A stretch of 64,000 nucleotides of DNA from assembly GCA_016195965.1 (NCBI GenBank), contig JACPYR010000030.1:42821-106820 (forward strand). Direction: 5' to 3'. The number at the start of each line of letters is the position of its first letter. Within the stretch, counting starts at the first letter, position 1. The notes below the pieces were generated by a model. The model was not told the origin of the DNA and made no database searches. It saw nothing but the letters and a program-made list of their open reading frames with translations. This stretch comes from Nitrosomonadales bacterium. Lineage in GTDB: Bacteria; Pseudomonadota; Gammaproteobacteria; Burkholderiales; Gallionellaceae. Shown here one piece after another: positions 56,493 through 64,000 of the stretch. Position numbers and translations under genes: made by a program.

Positions 56493-56772
56493 TCAACACA
56501 ACAATGCTGACGACCCGGCGATGGAACAGGCGCTGGTGGTGCTGGCAGATGAAATGGCGGTATTTGTCAGCGTCAACGCATTCCTGATCAGCTCCATGGC
56601 GAATCTGATCTCTTCAGGTAAAGACGCGAGCCATGAAGTCAGCAGTGGCGCGAAATATTGCGCGGATGCGACGCAGGCAAGGGCATTGGAGATCAAAGAG
56701 TCCCTGAACCTGATGTTGAGGAAATATCCAGGGGACAGAAACAACAACGCCCCAGAATCGGGGCGCAGTTGA
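56479..56772 (+). CDS. unknown 97-aa protein coupled to the OB-HD gene
   Basis: The 97-aa product (MTMIDQHNNADDPAMEQALV) overlaps the OB-HD gene by 14 nt. It is helical with a weakly hydrophobic centre (MAVFVSVNAFLISSMANLIS) and no named domain. The 3' end lies within a hairpin, and the HU gene is convergent. It may be an accessory or inhibitor of the OB-HD protein; nothing in the sequence decides this. Confidence 0.6.
   Translation: MTMIDQHNNADDPAMEQALVVLADEMAVFVSVNAFLISSMANLISSGKDASHEVSSGAKYCADATQARALEIKESLNLMLRKYPGDRNNNAPESGRS
56748..56765 (-). terminator. rho-independent terminator of the HU gene
   Basis: CGCCCC/GGGGCG stem with a 6-nt loop. On the minus strand it is followed by TTGTTGTTTCTGT, so it stops the HU transcript; it lies within the end of the convergent 97-aa gene. 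Confidence 0.65.
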
Positions 56773-56790
56773 AGTGCATGAGGCAGGGCG

Positions 56791-57075
56791 TTACTTCTTG
56801 GTGCCGTTCACCGCAGCCTTGAGCGTGGCACCTGCCTTGAAAGCCGGAGCCTTGGAGGCTTTGATCTTCAATGCTTCGCCGGTAGCAGGATTACGGCCTG
56901 CGCGTGCCGCACGCTTGCGCACTTCAAAAGTGCCGAAACCAACCAGAGCGATGCTGTCGCCTTTCTTCAGCGTGGCAGAAATGATGTCTATCAGTGCGCC
57001 AACGTGGCGGTCTGCGTCTACCTTGCTGCTGCCAGTCTTGGTTGCCAGTGCATCGATCAGTTCTTTGCGGTTCAT
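56791..57075 (-). CDS. HU-family DNA-binding protein
   Basis: The 94-aa protein is a full HU: start MNRKELIDALATKTGSSKVD, the GDSIALVGFGTFEVRKRAAR arm region, the GRNPATGEALKIKASKAPAF DNA-binding arm and a C-terminal GTKK. HU and IHF bend DNA for recombinases. Its place just after the integration genes could serve excision, but a host copy is equally likely. GGGAG lies upstream of the start. Confidence 0.93.
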   Translation of the reverse strand: MNRKELIDALATKTGSSKVDADRHVGALIDIISATLKKGDSIALVGFGTFEVRKRAARAGRNPATGEALKIKASKAPAFKAGATLKAAVNGTKK

Positions 57076-58039
57076 GCGAAGTCTCCCTGTGGTTATGAAT
57101 TGAAGCGGCGTGAATTGTTATGCATTTTGGCGGCGCTGACAATGGCGATATACAAGAGAGAGCTCCACCCAGCTTCATGTGCCTTTGAAAAAAGGTAAAG
57201 CATACGTGGCAGATTGGGCTGAAGCAATCAATAAACAGAAAGCACAACCAACAATACTTGATGGAGGAATTAAATGTTCCGAATTGATTACGTGTTACCC
57301 AAATGTTCTACCACGCCTCGTTTATGGGGATGGTCAGTCGAGGTATCTTCAGCGCCGAAATCTTGTTTGACTCAATAATATTTTCCGGATTTTCGTGCTA
57401 GTTGCATATGTCACTGCAATTCGCAATTACAACTCATTTGCTTCCGTGGAGTTCCAGAAAATCACTGCTGTTCTGTAATAGCGGCGTATCCAACTCGTTG
57501 AACTTGCTTGGCGCGAAGGGGGAGAGGGAAACATCTTTACCATTGTTTTTACATATCTGTTTCATCAATGGGGATTCGGTGCCACCTTAGGCGTGCCAGA
57601 AATATTTTACTAACTTGAAATGTAGACTTGGTGCGGCGGACATATGCAAGTTCAACACGCGCATCAGCTTCACAACAATCAACCCAGTGATATTGAAATA
57701 GTCAGCAGGGAATTACTGTCGTTGCCATTTCATTCTGGCTTGCAATCGCCCCTTCATTCGCAGGCGAACTGGAATTTGAACAATGCCGAAAATGTTTGCT
57801 CACGGCAACCCACCTGTTATCCAGAACCAAGAAAATTTTCGGCCACGGGCGTTGTATTTTAGTGCGTTTGCAATCCTGCACTCGGGTAATGCAGCCAATA
57901 TATTCAAGCTGTTCGATAGATGGCTAACCCCCACCCCTATTCCCACGCCACCCTGAGCTTTATGGAACTAATTCACAATAATTAAGTCAGATATTGGCCC
58001 TGATCGTTGGGATAACGATAGTGATTTAGGAGATTTAAA
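57076..58039. other. low-coding gap upstream of HU
   Basis: About 960 bp with no supported gene. Frames of 60-72 codons occur (57179-57370, 57402-57590, 57644-57862) but lack ribosome sites or protein-like composition. The right end holds the leader of the small gene at 58040. Confidence 0.6.
58003..58019. promoter_or_regulatory. inverted repeat upstream of the 37-aa gene
   Basis: ATCGTT and AACGAT flank GGGAT, ending 20 bp before the ATG at 58040. It could be an operator or a leader hairpin. Confidence 0.4.
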
Positions 58040-58153
58040 ATGAGCGATAAAAATATTAACAGCACTCCTTCACAAGATAGTGAGTTTTTTGCGGCATTGG
58101 GTTGGTTGACGGCTGCGGCCGTGTCGATTGCTAGCTGGGCTGGACTGAATTAA
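58040..58153 (+). CDS. small 37-aa peptide gene
   Basis: A short frame (MSDKNINSTPSQDSEFFAAL then GWLTAAAVSIASWAGLN) has an excellent ribosome site (TTAGGAGATTTAAAATG), a TAA stop and a terminator 30 nt later. The peptide has a polar N-terminal half and a hydrophobic Trp/Ala-rich C-terminal half, like small membrane-active or leader peptides. It is in a 1.7-kb stretch with no other convincing gene. I do not recognise it; a small membrane protein, bacteriocin-like peptide or type I toxin are options. Confidence 0.6.
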   Translation: MSDKNINSTPSQDSEFFAALGWLTAAAVSIASWAGLN

Positions 58154-58183
58154 TCTATCAAGTTGCAAGAACAATGACAATGT

Positions 58184-58206
58184 AAAGCCGGTGATGAACC
58201 GGCTTT
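58184..58206 (+). terminator. terminator after the 37-aa gene
   Basis: AAAGCCGG/CCGGCTTT stem of 8 bp with a 7-nt loop, followed by CTTAATTATT. It sits 30 nt after the small gene's stop. Confidence 0.75.
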
Positions 58207-58822
58207 CTTAATTATTAAGTATAAGCCACCGGTTTTGCCTTGCAAATTCAGCAAGAGTGGAAAGGCAGAATTGTGTTCCTTACCTGCTGGTGTTGCGCGG
58301 TAAAGTGATATTCAAACAGTCAGTCTTGGGTTGCACACTCTGGCATATTGCTTAACAAAATGAATGGCGGTTACAGGAAGTAATTATGGCAATATGTAGT
58401 GTCGCTGAGTGCCATTTCAGTCATTCAAGATTATTCTTGGAAACTATCGTGCTTCAACAGTACATTCTGTATACCAGAATAGATAAACCATTTTGAAAAT
58501 TGAACCCGGATTGAAGGAGGATTCTAACCCCGAGGAGTGGTATTCCCTCACTTTTTGCAGCACTGATTTTTTCAGATCGAATTACAGAATTTCAGATTTT
58601 CCGCCATCCATAACACCCTTGAAAGGGGCTGGTAAGCGGCGCTGAATCGTTTTATAGAGTCGGCCAATAAATAGATTACAAATCCGTTAACCCTGAGCTT
58701 GTCGAAGGGTTCTGTGGTTCGACAGGCTCACCACGAACGGGAAACTTTTTAATGGCTGAGTCAATAATATCAAGTTCGATGAGCGGATGCCGCAGAATTA
58801 AGAAATTCCTTTTACACAAAAT
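58207..58822. other. low-coding gap with a dispersed palindrome
   Basis: About 615 bp with no convincing gene. A 36-codon frame at 58386 has AGGAAG upstream but no protein-like features and is not called. It contains the palindrome at 58694-58730. Confidence 0.6.
58694..58730. repeat. palindromic intergenic repeat
   Basis: TGAGCTTGTCGAA and TTCGACAGGCTCA form a near-perfect 13-bp inverted repeat (one mismatch) with an 11-nt centre. Sequences of this wording are common dispersed repeats in proteobacteria. Confidence 0.7.
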
Positions 58823-59290
58823 TCAGAAGATTCTCGCTGTCCCATCCCAGAATATTGCGTTAAACAGATAGCGATACGAACGCGGTAGTTCTTCCATCAA
58901 CCTTGTCGCTGGCCTGATCAGAACACGGTCTCTCACCCAATCATGCTGCAAAGTATCGAACAGGCTTTCCCAAGGCTCCTGGCGTTCCATTAACACTAAG
59001 CGGCTGATCTTGATTGCCCCCCCTTCGCAGGTGGTCGTGTCGAACCAGCGCGGCGAGACCAAGTCACCTGATTGAAGGCGCAGATCATGGGTATTGAATG
59101 TCCACTTCACCTTGAGCGATGCTCTGTCATGGTAGAGCGTGGCGGTGCACTGGGTGTGCCTATCATCTATGGATTCATGATGGATTGATGTTAGCCGGAA
59201 CAACTTGGGCATCAAGGCAAGATTGGCCGGGGTATCCTGATCATCTACGGGGTGGATGACCGGTTCATGGAACTCGTAAGGTTTATTCAT
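58823..59290 (-). pseudogene. truncated, frameshifted inverted copy of the OB-HD gene
   Basis: The 155-aa frame matches residues 1-146 of the OB-HD protein (VIHPVDDQDTPANLALMPKL, GGAIKISRLVLMER, LPRSYRYLFNAIFWDG). One extra C/G at about 58841-58843 shifts the frame, and DNA similarity stops near 58835, so the whole HD domain is lost. The 19 bases before the start (AGAGGAGATAAGCC) match the region before the intact gene, so the copy came from another integrase-OB-HD module, now inverted. The OB domain alone may still be made. Confidence 0.85.
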
Positions 59291-59363
59291 GGCTTATCTC
59301 CTCTGCATGTGTTCTCGTCGCGGGCTATGACGGGTGGGTCACGCTCCGCGCATCATGTGCCTG

Positions 59364-60026
59364 TCAGGAAGTTGCGACCAACCCTCTTTCGATAGCATAA
59401 GCAGTCAACGTGGATGCATTGTGCAAATCGAGTTTCTTCATCAAGTTGGAGCGGTGCTTTTCGATAGTCTTTATGCTCAAGCAGAAATAATTGGCGATGT
59501 ATTTGTTCGGATGACCTTCAGCCACTAGCTTAAGTATCTCGCGCTCGCGATGGGTCAACGTATCCCACGAACTACTGGTCGAATTGGTCGCCTTGCCCGT
59601 CCCCAGATAAGCCGTAATCACCTTCTTCGAAATATCGGGACTTAGGTAAGTCTTTCCGTTCAATACGTTGCGTATCGCAACGCGCAACTCATCGTGTGTC
59701 GCATCCTTGAGGATGTAGCCGTCCGCTCCCGCACGCAGGCTTTCATGGATATACTCGTCTGCATTATGCGCCGTGAGCACGAGTACTAGGGTTTTGGGAT
59801 AACGGCGCTTGATATCGGTCAAGGCCTCAATGCCGTTCATTCCCGGCATGGAGATATCCATCAACACCAGGTCGGGCGCAAGCGTTTCAATCAAACGCAC
59901 AGCATCGCGCCCGTTATCGGTTTCGCCCACGATTTCAAGCTCCATATCCTGAAGCAATAAGGAGTGGATACCGGCTCTGAACAAGGTGTGATCCTCAACA
60001 ATCATAATGCGTTTCTTGGTGCTCAT
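59364..60026 (-). CDS. NarL/LuxR-type response regulator
   Basis: The 220-aa protein has a receiver domain (MSTKKRIMIVEDHTLFRAGI, acidic pair Glu11/Asp12, phospho-Asp57 in LVLMDISMPGMNG, Lys in YILKDA) and a C-terminal LuxR HTH (LTHREREILKLVAEGHPNKY, SIKTIEKHRSNLMKKLDL). Its likely partner is the NarX-type kinase at 62421, also on the minus strand about 2.4 kb upstream, with pseudopilin and diguanylate cyclase genes between. Target genes are unknown. Confidence 0.92.
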   Translation of the reverse strand: MSTKKRIMIVEDHTLFRAGIHSLLLQDMELEIVGETDNGRDAVRLIETLAPDLVLMDISMPGMNGIEALTDIKRRYPKTLVLVLTAHNADEYIHESLRAGADGYILKDATHDELRVAIRNVLNGKTYLSPDISKKVITAYLGTGKATNSTSSSWDTLTHREREILKLVAEGHPNKYIANYFCLSIKTIEKHRSNLMKKLDLHNASTLTAYAIERGLVATS

Positions 60027-60288
60027 AGTTATTTCCTTTTGATTTCCATTATCACAACATAAACGCCAGGGCCTTTACCACGTAGCAACTGGAGTTTGGC
60101 CGGATGTATACATGAACACCCGATCTTATATTTTTAAAATGCTTGTCCACACTGCTAAAAATCGATTTTTGAGCGGCGCTTTCTTTGATATGCAATGTAT
60201 GTCGAGTATTTCGCCACTTGGGTTCCTGACCAAATTCCACTTGAATTCGCCTTGATTGGGTCTGCATATTATTTCGCAGATAAAGTAC

Positions 60289-60783
60289 CTACCAGTTCCT
60301 GTACTGAATGCCGTTCAGACCAACTACAAGGGATTGGGAGTACACGTCAAAGACATCATCCCCCTCTGTTTGTGAATCGGCACTGCTTGTATAGCGAAGT
60401 TTGCCCCAGGTTTCCTCATTCGCCTTGGTCGAATCGTCGAACATCGGATCGCGCGGAATATGCCGCAAAAAATAGATCATTTTCTTTTTGTCTGGACTAG
60501 TGATGTCGGGAGATCCATCCGTCAGCGACCGCAACGAAGGTGGATATCCGGAATCTCCCAATGAATGTGCAATGCGCCCTTCAGTTACCGCCTGTCTGTA
60601 TGCATCCAACGCCGTGCGAATCTCACGCAATGCCAGGTGCAACTCACACTCCTTATTCTGCTTCACCGACAACTCGGACAGCAGCAATACCACCGAGGAC
60701 AATAAGCTGACGATCGCTACCATGTTGACCAATTCAACCAGCGTATAACCTTGTTTAAATCCGGTTTTGCGCATGATCGTCAT
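60289..60783 (-). CDS. type II pseudopilin-like protein
   Basis: The 164-aa protein has a prepilin signal cut after Gly12 (KQG/YTLVELVNMVAIVSLL, Glu at +5). The rest has the GspG-type end RHIPRDPMFDDSTKANEETW split, DDVFDVYSQSLVVGLNG. It overlaps the small prepilin upstream as ATGA; an alternative ATG at 60774 gives the same signal. Which secretion or pilus system it serves is not known, as no T2SS operon is nearby. Confidence 0.78.
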   Translation of the reverse strand: MTIMRKTGFKQGYTLVELVNMVAIVSLLSSVVLLLSELSVKQNKECELHLALREIRTALDAYRQAVTEGRIAHSLGDSGYPPSLRSLTDGSPDITSPDKKKMIYFLRHIPRDPMFDDSTKANEETWGKLRYTSSADSQTEGDDVFDVYSQSLVVGLNGIQYRNW

Positions 60784-60986
60784 TTGACAGCGATCGCAGA
60801 GGGAGGCGGTGCATTAAAGACCTGCGTCGCGTTTCCCATCCCGAGCATCTGTGAAATATATTTGGGGCCTACATATCCGGCCAGCAGACCGATGATGACC
60901 ATCACCACCAGCAGTTCGATCAGAGTGAATCCCAGGCTTGTTGCGGGTAGTTTATTCAAATTGAAAACTGAATTCAGCTTCATCAT
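60780..60986 (-). CDS. short GspG-like prepilin
   Basis: The 68-aa product has a clear type II signal, cleaved after Gly19 (SLG/FTLIELLVVMVIIGLLAGYV), then VGPKYISQMLGMGNATQV, which is the GspG N-terminus. It stops after about 49 mature residues, whereas GspG has roughly 120 more, so it may be a truncated gspG or a short pilin in its own right. The frame passes into the next pseudopilin with an ATGA overlap. Confidence 0.7.
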   Translation of the reverse strand: MMKLNSVFNLNKLPATSLGFTLIELLVVMVIIGLLAGYVGPKYISQMLGMGNATQVFNAPPPSAIAVK

Positions 60987-61296
60987 TGTGCTTCGTTCCT
61001 AGTGAGGTTGCATGGTGTGTATCTTAGACGCACGTCAAATAGTTGCCTGTGGGCTGTCAACTGTATTCAGTTCAATGACGCAGATGTATTGTTTAGTAGG
61101 GTATATGCGTAGTTTGCCCACTTCCGCGAGCGAAGCCTTTCTAGCTGTTATCTACAGTGATCACTGATATAAAATTCAGTCCTTTGCTGATGTTCGCCTC
61201 ATGCACATCGAGTTAAGGTAACGGCCTCGCTTCCATTTTGCATCGCAGTAAATTCTGCATCTGGAGCAATCAACAAATCGTTTCTCTTTAACGAAT
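60987..61296. other. divergent gap between pseudopilins and the diguanylate cyclase
   Basis: The 310-bp gap should hold promoters on both strands. I see no well-spaced -35/-10 pair, repeat or small gene. Confidence 0.5.
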
Positions 61297-62355
61297 ATGG
61301 AGGGCTTCAACCATGTGCATGCACAAAAAACTGAACAACACGAATCCGGCAACGGAAACACTGCTATGAATTCGGCATCAAGCCTTCATCTCGATGAGGC
61401 CCGGCATAAGGACGAGTTTCAAACCTATCGCCGCGAGTTGGAAAATACCCGCAGACATCTGACAGAAATGAGCGATCTGCTTTCCCGGGTCATCGAAAAT
61501 GCTATGGAAGGAATTTTGATCACCGACGAACAAAATATCATTCAGATGGTCAACCCGGTTTTCGATAAAACGACCGGGTATACCTCTATCGAATCGATAG
61601 GAAGCACCCCGGCATTGATAAAATCCGGCCACCATGACCAGCGTTTTTATGCAGATATGTGGAACACACTGAACCTTCTTGGGCAATGGCAGGGTGAGAT
61701 ATGGAACAGAAACAAGGATGGCGAGATATTTCTGGAGTGGCTGAAGATCACCGCTATCCGGGATGCTCAGCAAAAAGTGAGTCATTATGTCGGGATGTTT
61801 TCCGATGTCCGTTCTCAAGAGAGCGATCTTGACAGGCTGCATTATCTTGCCAACCACGATGTACTCACCGGACTGCCTAACCGACGTTTGTTTTTGGATC
61901 GACTCAATACTTTTCTTTTCCAAGCGCGGCGCGAAAAACATATGTTGGCGGTTATGTTTGTCGATCTCGACCGCTTCAAGCTGGTGAATGATTCTCTCGG
62001 GCACAAGATCGGCGACGGTTTGCTGGTGGCGGTTTCGGAACGCATGAAGAACTGTCTGCGCGAAGGCGATACCCTCGCCCGATTGGGCGGCGACGAGTTC
62101 ACTGCCATTCTTCCCACACTCGACCACCCCGGCTCCGCAATCAATGTCGCGCAGAAAATTTTGGATTGCTGCACCTCGCCGATATATATTGAGGGACGGG
62201 AATTGCATATCACCGCCAGTATCGGGATCGGCATTTTTCCGAACGACGGGGAAGATGCAGACAGCCTGCTGCACAAGGCCGATATGGCCATGTACCGCAT
62301 CAAGGAAGCAGGCCGAAACGGCTATTTCCTCAACACGTCCGGCGTGAATACGTGA
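61297..62355 (+). CDS. PAS-GGDEF diguanylate cyclase
   Basis: The 352-aa soluble protein has a PAS domain (residues about 62-172) and a GGDEF domain. The active site GGDEF is intact at 264-268, and the inhibitory site RxxD (Arg255-Asp258) lies five residues before it, so it should make c-di-GMP with product control. The N-terminus is uncertain: ATG at 61297 or the ATG at 61366 (MNSASSLHLDE). No EAL domain or membrane helix is seen. It lies between a pseudopilin pair and a histidine kinase. Confidence 0.9.
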   Translation: MEGFNHVHAQKTEQHESGNGNTAMNSASSLHLDEARHKDEFQTYRRELENTRRHLTEMSDLLSRVIENAMEGILITDEQNIIQMVNPVFDKTTGYTSIESIGSTPALIKSGHHDQRFYADMWNTLNLLGQWQGEIWNRNKDGEIFLEWLKITAIRDAQQKVSHYVGMFSDVRSQESDLDRLHYLANHDVLTGLPNRRLFLDRLNTFLFQARREKHMLAVMFVDLDRFKLVNDSLGHKIGDGLLVAVSERMKNCLREGDTLARLGGDEFTAILPTLDHPGSAINVAQKILDCCTSPIYIEGRELHITASIGIGIFPNDGEDADSLLHKADMAMYRIKEAGRNGYFLNTSGVNT

Positions 62356-62420
62356 ATAGCGGAGGTCGCCGACGTTACAGTCAGGCTGGGACAGTGTCAT
62401 CCCCATATTGGCAGCAGCCA

Positions 62421-63245
62421 CTATGCGCCCGCCAAACTGTCGAACTTCCATGACACTTGGATGCGGGTGCCAATCCCCGCTTCCGAATTCATCACATAAG
62501 CTCCGCCGGAAAAGCTGGCACGCTCCCTCATGCTGAGCAGCCCGAGGCCTCTGTCGGAGCCGTTGCGAATGGCAATGGCTAGCGGATCGAAACCATCCCC
62601 ATTGTCCTCAATGGAAAGATAAAGCGCATCATCTGTTTTCTTGAAACTTATCATGACCAGATCGGCATTGGCGTACTTGATGATGTTGTTTGTTGCTTCC
62701 TGAATGATGCGGAAGATAGTGATTTTGAGCGGGTCGGGTACGTGACTTTCGTGAACGCAAATATCCTTCTTGACTTTCAAGTGCGTGCAGGTCATCTCCA
62801 GTTCGCGAAAATGCCAGGACAAAGTTGCAAGAATGCCTATGTCATCGAGCATGGGAGGACGCAAATTCATGGATATATGGCGAGCTTCATCAAGCACACC
62901 GTGAACTTTAAGCTTAAGCCGCTGCAGCGACTCCATGGCCTCGCATATTGCCCCCTCGGCAAGTAATTTATCCATTTCAGCCAAAGTGAAATTGATTATG
63001 TTCAACGACTGCCCGAGTCCATCATGCAGATCAGTGGCGATACGTTTGCGTTCATTTTCCTGAATCGTCAGCAGTTTATTCGCCATCATGCGCACACACT
63101 TCTGCGATGCACACCATGCCTCTTTCATTATTGCGCATTCGTCGTTTAGGCCGTACGATTTTCTATGCGGCTTCAAAATGCCACGATTAACCTTGAGCAT
63201 TAAGTGGTTCTGCAGCTTCAATTGCCTTGTCGAATTCGCGAGCAT
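62421..63245 (-). CDS. soluble NarX/DegS-type histidine kinase
   Basis: The 274-aa kinase has a HisKA_3 dimerisation helix with the phospho-His at residue 74 (ERKRIATDLHDGLGQSL) and a HATPase_c domain (FRIIQEATNNIIKYA, EDNGDGFDPLAI, GLGLLSMRERA). There is no membrane helix or sensor domain beyond the first 50 residues, so it may read an intracellular or protein-borne signal. The response regulator at 59364 is of the matching NarL class. GGGGGAAAC precedes the start. Confidence 0.9.
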   Translation of the reverse strand: MLANSTRQLKLQNHLMLKVNRGILKPHRKSYGLNDECAIMKEAWCASQKCVRMMANKLLTIQENERKRIATDLHDGLGQSLNIINFTLAEMDKLLAEGAICEAMESLQRLKLKVHGVLDEARHISMNLRPPMLDDIGILATLSWHFRELEMTCTHLKVKKDICVHESHVPDPLKITIFRIIQEATNNIIKYANADLVMISFKKTDDALYLSIEDNGDGFDPLAIAIRNGSDRGLGLLSMRERASFSGGAYVMNSEAGIGTRIQVSWKFDSLAGA

Positions 63246-63572
63246 GTTTCCCCCTATGAATAGTGATCAAACTCCTCCTGAAGGATGCATCAAAAACATC
63301 CAAGAAACTTAAAGGAAGTAATTGCTATAAGCTACATATACAGACATGACGGATGATCTTGCAAATGAGGAAATGGTTCAATTGGTGTAATTACCTAAGT
63401 AATAACTCCTATGAAAACATATTTTCTGTAGGGGGCTGCAAAGTGTGAGACGAATTTGTGCTACGAATAAAGGCGGATTCAAGGATGAAGTGCAATTTTG
63501 AGTAATGCCGGTTGGGTGGGCGGGATGCGGTAACATCCATGCCTTTTTGACCGGCCAGTCGAAATTGCAGAA
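63246..63572. other. gap before the IS30-type transposase
   Basis: The 327-bp stretch should include the left end of the insertion sequence. A terminal TGTAGGGGGCTGCAAAGTG near 63427 resembles the TGTA start of IS30 ends, but the boundary cannot be fixed without the right end. No gene seen. Confidence 0.45.
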
Positions 63573-64000
63573 ATGAACTACACACATCTCACCCGAGAAG
63601 AACGATACCAGATTTACGCCTTGAAGAAGGCGGGACACAAACAAAGCGAGATAGCCATCGTGCTTATGCGAAGCACCTCTACCATCAGCCGCGAGCTGTC
63701 CAGGAACGCTGGAGGGCGCGGCTATCGCCCCAAACAGGCTCATCGCCTGGCGACAGAACGTCGAGCGATGAATGCTCGGACGATAGACGATGAAACCTGG
63801 CAGTTTGCGGAGGCGAGACTGCGGGAAGATTGGAGTCCCGAGCAAATCAGCAATCATGCAGCCATCAGCATTGAAACCGTGTATCAGCGGGTCTATGCCG
63901 ATAAGCGTGCTGGCGGTTTGCTGTGGCAGCACCTGCGTTGCCAGAAGCAGCGCAGGAAGCGTTACGGCAAGCATGATCGGCGCGGCATCATCCCCAACCG
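63573..64000 (+). CDS. IS30-family transposase, 3' end outside the window
   Basis: The frame is open from ATG 63573 to the window end (142 codons). It has the IS30 N-terminal HTH (MNYTHLTREERYQIYALKKA, GHKQSEIAIVLMRSTSTISR, ELSRNAGGRGYRP) and the DWSPEQISNHAAISIETVYQ segment of the family. The DDE catalytic region starts at or after the window edge. It shows a mobile element at the right of the window, next to the two-component genes. Confidence 0.92.
   Translation, partial: MNYTHLTREERYQIYALKKAGHKQSEIAIVLMRSTSTISRELSRNAGGRGYRPKQAHRLATERRAMNARTIDDETWQFAEARLREDWSPEQISNHAAISIETVYQRVYADKRAGGLLWQHLRCQKQRRKRYGKHDRRGIIPN

Noticed and set aside
57179..57862. three short plus-strand frames of 62-72 codons
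   Set aside because: No ribosome sites at fitting distance and no protein-like pattern.
58501..58560. possible right attachment site for the tRNA-Pro element
   Set aside because: Only a short CCCCGA match to the tRNA 3' end; no run long enough to be an attachment core.
60052..60267. 71-codon minus-strand frame upstream of the response regulator
   Set aside because: No ribosome site and no conserved pattern; it occupies the regulator's promoter region.
63378..63974. 198-codon minus-strand frame at the right edge
   Set aside because: It is antisense to the IS30-type transposase, whose family motifs are on the plus strand.

Overview
The window looks like a betaproteobacterial chromosome, plausibly Nitrosomonadales/Gallionellaceae (inferred from gene content and protein style; no 16S gene is present). 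It starts inside murC and ends inside an IS30-type transposase. Most of it is densely packed core genome. The clearest accessory stretches are 38.3-41.9 kb and 53.2-59.4 kb.

Layout. 0-7.3 kb: the 3' part of the division and cell wall cluster (murC-murB-ddl-ftsQ-ftsA-ftsZ-lpxC). 7.4-14.6 kb: a small membrane protein, a DciA/DUF721 protein, an M23 peptidase, secA, a cyclic-nucleotide-binding protein, argJ and a DUF815 ATPase. 14.8-26.8 kb, minus strand: a ten-gene MSHA-type pilus assembly locus with many 1- or 4-nt overlaps (ExeA-like ATPase, secretin, TPR protein, PulE-type ATPase, PulF-type membrane protein, MshI/J/K-like proteins, a PilX-like protein and a prepilin). 27.1-32.0 kb: the mlaFEDCB phospholipid transport operon, a BolA-family gene and murA. 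32.1-38.3 kb, minus: a malonate decarboxylase operon mdcACDEGBH, with a 134-bp MITE-like palindromic element between mdcA and mdcC. 38.3-41.9 kb, minus: an accessory island with a KAP-type P-loop NTPase, an ORF6N protein, a MntA-HepT toxin-antitoxin pair, an orphan antitoxin-like gene and a second ORF6N remnant. 42.0-45.0 kb: a TRAP transporter that may import malonate or another organic acid. 45.2-53.2 kb: hisG, hisD, a TPR-methyltransferase, a GT39-like glycosyltransferase, rpmE, an MHS-type transporter, ispB and tRNA-Pro(CGG).

From the tRNA-Pro onward lies a small integrative element: five GTGCCCA heptamers, four of them at exact 11-bp spacing, a divergent Xre-type repressor, an excisionase-like gene, a DUF3596-type tyrosine integrase, an OB-HD (YhaM-like) nuclease gene and an unknown 97-aa gene, followed by an HU gene. 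About 2.3 kb beyond the nuclease gene is an inverted, frameshifted and truncated second copy of it, so at least two related elements have visited this site. Between them is a low-coding stretch with one convincing small gene of 37 codons that has its own ribosome site and terminator.

The last 5 kb hold a NarL-type response regulator, two small type II pseudopilin-like genes, a PAS-GGDEF diguanylate cyclase, a soluble NarX-type histidine kinase and the start of an IS30-type transposase.

Best candidates for something new: the integrase-linked OB-HD nuclease module with its phased repeat array; the KAP/ORF6N/MntA-HepT island; the 37-aa peptide gene; and an in-frame repeat-derived insertion in murB.
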